Part shown: positions 5,649 to 8,045 of the stretch, piece by piece | Layout of the letters: each line of letters begins with the position of its first letter | Numbering within the stretch: position 1 is the first letter of the stretch | Source: an uncultured Rikenellaceae bacterium | GTDB lineage: Bacteria; Bacteroidota; Bacteroidia; Bacteroidales; Rikenellaceae | Direction of reading: 5' to 3' | Assembly (NCBI GenBank): GCA_947037995.1 | Contig: CAMQUV010000041.1 | Coordinates: 1 to 8,045 of the forward strand | DNA: 8,045 nucleotides | Made by a program: the position numbers and the translations under genes | Notes under the pieces: generated by a model | Seen by the model: only the letters and a program-made list of their open reading frames with translations | What the model was told of the DNA's origin: nothing | Databases searched by the model: none

Positions 5649-6851
5649 TTATTTGCCTTTCGGGGCACTATTTATCCACGTCAATTTTTTCCAAACAGTC
5701 TCAAATGGGCCTTGCCTGTGTCTGCTTAACCACCACTGACTAAATAGCAGTTGGGCGCAGAAAATTGTGAGTCCAATCAATATAGATAGTGTCGCTCCTG
5801 TTTTCTCATACAGACCTAATCCGTAATTGAGATATATGTAACATCCAATGAGTGATTGCGTAACATAGTTAGTGAGGCTCATACGTCCAAATGGGATTAT
5901 AAATCTTTGAAGTTTGTATCCATTTCCTGCGCTGAACCAAATTAGCGTAAAGCAAGCGATTAGTATGCACATAAAAGCGACGTTAGTGTATGCCGATATA
6001 GCAACATTAAACTGAGAAAGGGCAGTTTTACTTTCGATAAGTGCGGGCAATTCGGTTTTCATTAAGTAGAGTGGTATATATGCTAAGGCGTTAACAAGAA
6101 GCGTTTTGTGCCAAAACTTTTCCGATTTATCCGATTGAATAAAGTATTTCATTCTCCCTAATAGCATACCGAAGACGAATAGTCCTGATGTTTTAAAGAA
6201 TCTTCCATCATCTATTTGCCACAGGTTATTCCAAATTTGTCCTTGTGTAATATTTGAGTATAATGCTTCAGTAAACGTGCCTGTTTTCATCACTTCAATC
6301 ATTTTGTCATAGTACGGCCAGCTGAGGTCGTTTAGCATAACGAAGTCTGGATTTATGAATGCGTATGACATCATTATGATTTCGTATGGTTGTAGCAGTA
6401 GGAATATTCCGACAAATAGGAGTGTTTTATTCGAGGCTTTGCACAGTGGTGTGAGCATTATGCCTATAATGGCGTAGAGTAGCAGTATATCTCCGTTATA
6501 GAATAGTGAGTGCACTTGAGAAATTGCGATAAGAATGACCATTCGCCAGACAAATCGCCATCTAAAGTCGTATTGTTTTTTTTCGGCAGATTCGAATTGT
6601 ATAAAGAAGCTAAAACCGAATAGCATTGCAAACGTTGAGAATGCTTTACCGGCCATCATAAAGAACGTGGTATTCCACACTACGCCATCGAGTGATTTCA
6701 TCCAATCGGGCAAGTCGGTTGGGTTAAAGTACAGGTTATAATGTTCGAGATTATGTAGCAGGACGATTGCGAGTAGGGCAAAACCTCTGAGAGCGTCGAC
6801 GAGGTCTATCCTATTATTATTCAGCATCGGCAATGGTGAATGCTTTATCAT
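5649..6851 (-). CDS. DUF418 / YeiB-like multi-pass membrane protein
   Basis: This 400-residue inner-membrane protein has about ten hydrophobic helices. The N-terminal motif RIDLVDALRGFALLAIVLLH (14-33) and the C-terminal DUF418 block, FGRMSLTNYVTQS (321-333), the YGLGLY segment (343-348) and a SQWWLSRHRQGPFETVWKKL stretch (371-390), are characteristic of YeiB-like proteins, and the length fits the family. The family resembles membrane acyltransferases in its N-terminal motif, but its substrate and reaction are not established. The ATG at 6849-6851 fits; Met9 is an alternative start. No exact TAnnTTTG promoter lies in the 108 nt upstream (closest: TTTCTTTG at 6878-6871 without a matching upstream box), so its transcription is unclear. 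rluF follows after 94 nt but has its own promoter. Confidence 0.88.
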   Translation of the reverse strand: MIKHSPLPMLNNNRIDLVDALRGFALLAIVLLHNLEHYNLYFNPTDLPDWMKSLDGVVWNTTFFMMAGKAFSTFAMLFGFSFFIQFESAEKKQYDFRWRFVWRMVILIAISQVHSLFYNGDILLLYAIIGIMLTPLCKASNKTLLFVGIFLLLQPYEIIMMSYAFINPDFVMLNDLSWPYYDKMIEVMKTGTFTEALYSNITQGQIWNNLWQIDDGRFFKTSGLFVFGMLLGRMKYFIQSDKSEKFWHKTLLVNALAYIPLYLMKTELPALIESKTALSQFNVAISAYTNVAFMCILIACFTLIWFSAGNGYKLQRFIIPFGRMSLTNYVTQSLIGCYIYLNYGLGLYEKTGATLSILIGLTIFCAQLLFSQWWLSRHRQGPFETVWKKLTWINSAPKGK

Positions 6852-6875
6852 ATATAGAGGTGTGATTAATCAAAG

Positions 6876-6923
6876 AAATACCTGTCGCAGTACTGTTTAT
6901 TTAGTAGTTTGCGGCAGGTATTT
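6876..6923 (-). terminator. Terminator-like hairpin after rubrerythrin
   Basis: AAATACCTGTCGCA (6876-6889) pairs with TGCGGCAGGTATTT (6910-6923) over 14 positions around a 20-nt loop. There is one imperfect pair, a G-U in plus-strand RNA and a C-A mismatch in minus-strand RNA. On the minus strand the second arm runs into TATTTCTTTG, a U-rich tail. It starts 37 nt after the rubrerythrin stop and so probably ends that transcript before the DUF418 gene. Confidence 0.65.
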
Positions 6924-6959
6924 TGATATAATATTTGGTACAGTTAGATACTTAATTGA

Positions 6960-7535
6960 TTAGAATTTATCTGCTTTAATTTCGAAGAATGCTTGTGGGT
7001 GTGCGCATATTGGGCATTTGGCTGGTGCATTATCTCCAGTGTGTTCGTATCCACATTCGCGGCATCTCCAGGTTTGGTTTTGTGCTTTGCTGAAGCATTC
7101 TTTGGCTTCGAGGGTTTGGAGTAGTTCTCTGTATCTTTCTTCGTGTTTGCGTTCAACGAGGGCAACTAGGCGGAATTTTTCGGCAACTTCTGGGAATCCT
7201 TCTAGTTCGGCTATGCGCGCAAATTCAGGGTAAAGTTCGTTCCATTCTTCGTATTCTCCGTTAGCGGCTTCTTTTAGGTTTTCGGCTGTATTAGAGATGA
7301 TTCCTGCTGGGTACATAGCTGTGATTTCGACCATTCCGCCTTCTAGGAAGTTAAAGAATTGTTTGGCGTGTTGGTATTCGTTGTCGGCTGTTTCGGTAAA
7401 GAATTTTGCGATTACTTCGTAGCCTTCTTTTTTGGCAGCTTTCGCGAAGTAGTTGTATCTCATACGTGCTTGTGATTCTCCGGCGAACGATTTGAGTAGA
7501 TTTTGTTCTGTTTTGGTTCCTTTAATAGATTTCAT
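6960..7535 (-). CDS. rbr: Rubrerythrin
   Basis: Rubrerythrin is a cytosolic non-haem di-iron peroxidase that reduces hydrogen peroxide in anaerobes, taking electrons through its rubredoxin-like domain. The 191-residue protein has the family's standard length. The four-helix ferritin-like domain (1 to about 145) carries all expected ligands: Glu20 ([10 protein letters not shown]), Glu53 and His56 (NEYQH), Glu94 and Glu97 (GEYEEW), Glu128 and His131 (ERKHEERY). The C-terminal rubredoxin-like domain has two CxxC pairs, Cys158/161 (CRECGY) and Cys174/177 (CPICAH), for the FeS4 site. Nothing is missing, so it should be active. It has one clear promoter and a second upstream candidate, and is divergent from the riboflavin-kinase gene. 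Peroxide-responsive regulation is plausible but no known operator was identified. Confidence 0.97.
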   Translation of the reverse strand: MKSIKGTKTEQNLLKSFAGESQARMRYNYFAKAAKKEGYEVIAKFFTETADNEYQHAKQFFNFLEGGMVEITAMYPAGIISNTAENLKEAANGEYEEWNELYPEFARIAELEGFPEVAEKFRLVALVERKHEERYRELLQTLEAKECFSKAQNQTWRCRECGYEHTGDNAPAKCPICAHPQAFFEIKADKF

Positions 7536-7574
7536 TTGAGTGTGTGTTAAATTGTTTGTTTATGTTTTGTGATA

Positions 7575-7606
7575 CAAAGGTAGTTAATTTTTAGACTAAG
7601 TCCAAA
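7575..7606 (-). promoter_or_regulatory. Proximal promoter of rubrerythrin (P1)
   Basis: On the minus strand TTTG (7606-7603) is followed after exactly 20 nt by TACCTTTG (7582-7575), a perfect match to the phylum consensus. Transcription would start near 7569, giving a leader of about 33 nt before the ATG at 7535. Confidence 0.87.
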
Positions 7607-7662
7607 TTTAGAGCTATAAAAATGTTATTCACAGGTTGTACGAATTGAGTTGTATAGTATTG

Positions 7663-7694
7663 CAAATATAGCAAAAATAAAAACCCTAAACAAT
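7663..7694 (-). promoter_or_regulatory. Possible distal promoter of rubrerythrin (P2)
   Basis: On the minus strand ATTG (7694-7691) is followed after exactly 20 nt by TATATTTG (7670-7663), another TAnnTTTG box. A transcript from here would have a leader of about 120 nt and would run across P1. In A/T-rich DNA a chance match is possible, so confidence is lower than for P1. Confidence 0.5.
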
Positions 7695-7700
7695 ATATTT

Positions 7701-7734
7701 TTTCGAAAAAGTGTCATAAATTTTATTATCTTTG
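7701..7734 (+). promoter_or_regulatory. Promoter of the riboflavin-kinase gene
   Basis: TATCTTTG at 7727-7734 is a clean -7 box. The upstream box is weak: TTTCG at 7701-7705 lies where TTTG is expected. The start of transcription would be near 7740, about 29 nt before the ATG. A 12-bp palindrome, TTTTTCGAAAAA (7699-7710), covers the upstream box and could be a regulator site. Confidence 0.65.
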
Positions 7735-7768
7735 TTTTTTAAAACATTGAATTATTTTCTAATTAATT

Positions 7769-8045
7769 ATGATTATTACATCAACAATAGTTGGGGTTGT
7801 GGAGCACGGGATGAAATTGGGTCGTGAGTTGGGTTTTCCGACGGCAAACATTTTGCCTGCGGGTTCCTCTGCGCTTATGGATTCGTTCGAGGGGGTAGAG
7901 AGTGGTGTCTATTTCTGCCGAGTGGAGCAGTGGTGGGCATTGGCGAGCTTGGGTGTAAATGCCACAGTAGGGCTTAGTGGGGGGCGTAAGTTTGAGGTGC
8001 ATATTATTGATTATGATGGAGGGGACTTATATGGTGAGACGTTGA
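7769..8045 (+). CDS. Riboflavin kinase domain protein, 3'-truncated, apparently without FAD synthetase half
   Basis: Riboflavin kinase phosphorylates riboflavin to FMN with ATP. The 92 residues present carry the domain's landmarks: GVVEHGMKLGRELGFPTAN (9-27, with the PTAN nucleotide/metal motif), GVYF (46-49) and FEVHIIDYDGGDLYGE (75-90), whose Glu76 matches the usual catalytic glutamate. In most bacteria this domain is the C-terminal half of bifunctional RibF, behind a roughly 180-residue FMN adenylyltransferase. Here an in-frame TAA (7760-7762) sits just before the ATG and a promoter lies upstream, so the protein starts with the kinase domain. The window ends before the stop, so a C-terminal fusion cannot be excluded. 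Its coding strand is unusually G-rich (100 G, 37 C). FAD synthesis would need another enzyme or a second, full-length RibF elsewhere. Confidence 0.85.
   Translation, partial: MIITSTIVGVVEHGMKLGRELGFPTANILPAGSSALMDSFEGVESGVYFCRVEQWWALASLGVNATVGLSGGRKFEVHIIDYDGGDLYGETL

Noticed and set aside
7781..8002. Minus-strand 73-residue ORF at the right end
   Set aside because: It lies opposite the riboflavin-kinase domain, whose plus-strand translation carries the conserved PTAN and DLYGE motifs.
1..8045. CRISPR array, insertion sequence, tRNA or defence system
   Set aside because: No regularly spaced direct repeats, transposase-like protein, cloverleaf or defence-associated domain was found on either strand.

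Overview
The window looks like a contig end from an anaerobic member of the Bacteroidota, probably Bacteroidales and probably metagenome-derived. Four observations point there. Start codons are preceded by A-rich stretches rather than Shine-Dalgarno sites. Several genes carry the phylum-specific promoter pattern (TTTG or TTG, about 20 nt, then TAnnTTTG). The bS16 and RluF proteins have long low-complexity tails. A rubrerythrin suggests an anaerobe. Bases 1-28 are not genomic: they are the end of the Illumina TruSeq read-2 adapter, left untrimmed.

Layout from left to right. 29-767 (+) is the 3' part of a GGGtGRT-family gene, followed by two hairpins. 852-1310 has no intact gene but holds nested inverted repeats and a minus-strand ORF relic (899-1150) broken by a single TAG. 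1311-2902 (+) is a LemA / DUF3137 membrane-protein pair. 2903-3199 holds an AT-rich palindrome, a textbook Bacteroidota promoter and a leader of about 135 nt that can fold. 3200-4374 (+) is rpsP-rimM (ribosomal protein bS16 and the 30S maturation factor RimM), closed by a perfect 19-bp bidirectional terminator. 4493-5554 (-) is an RluF-type 23S rRNA pseudouridine synthase with its own promoter. 5649-6851 (-) is a DUF418/YeiB-like multi-pass membrane protein. 6960-7535 (-) is rubrerythrin with two tandem promoter candidates. 7769 to the window end (+) is a riboflavin-kinase domain that starts at its own ATG without the usual FAD-synthetase half.

Functionally, the centre is translation-related: bS16 and RimM act on the 30S subunit, and RluF converges on them from the other side. 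The right side combines oxidative-stress defence (rubrerythrin) with flavin metabolism (riboflavin kinase), transcribed divergently from a 233-nt promoter region.

I found no CRISPR array, insertion sequence, tRNA, rRNA or recognisable defence system. The points most worth a second look are the adapter, the rpsP leader RNA, the folded relic at 899-1150 and the stand-alone riboflavin kinase.
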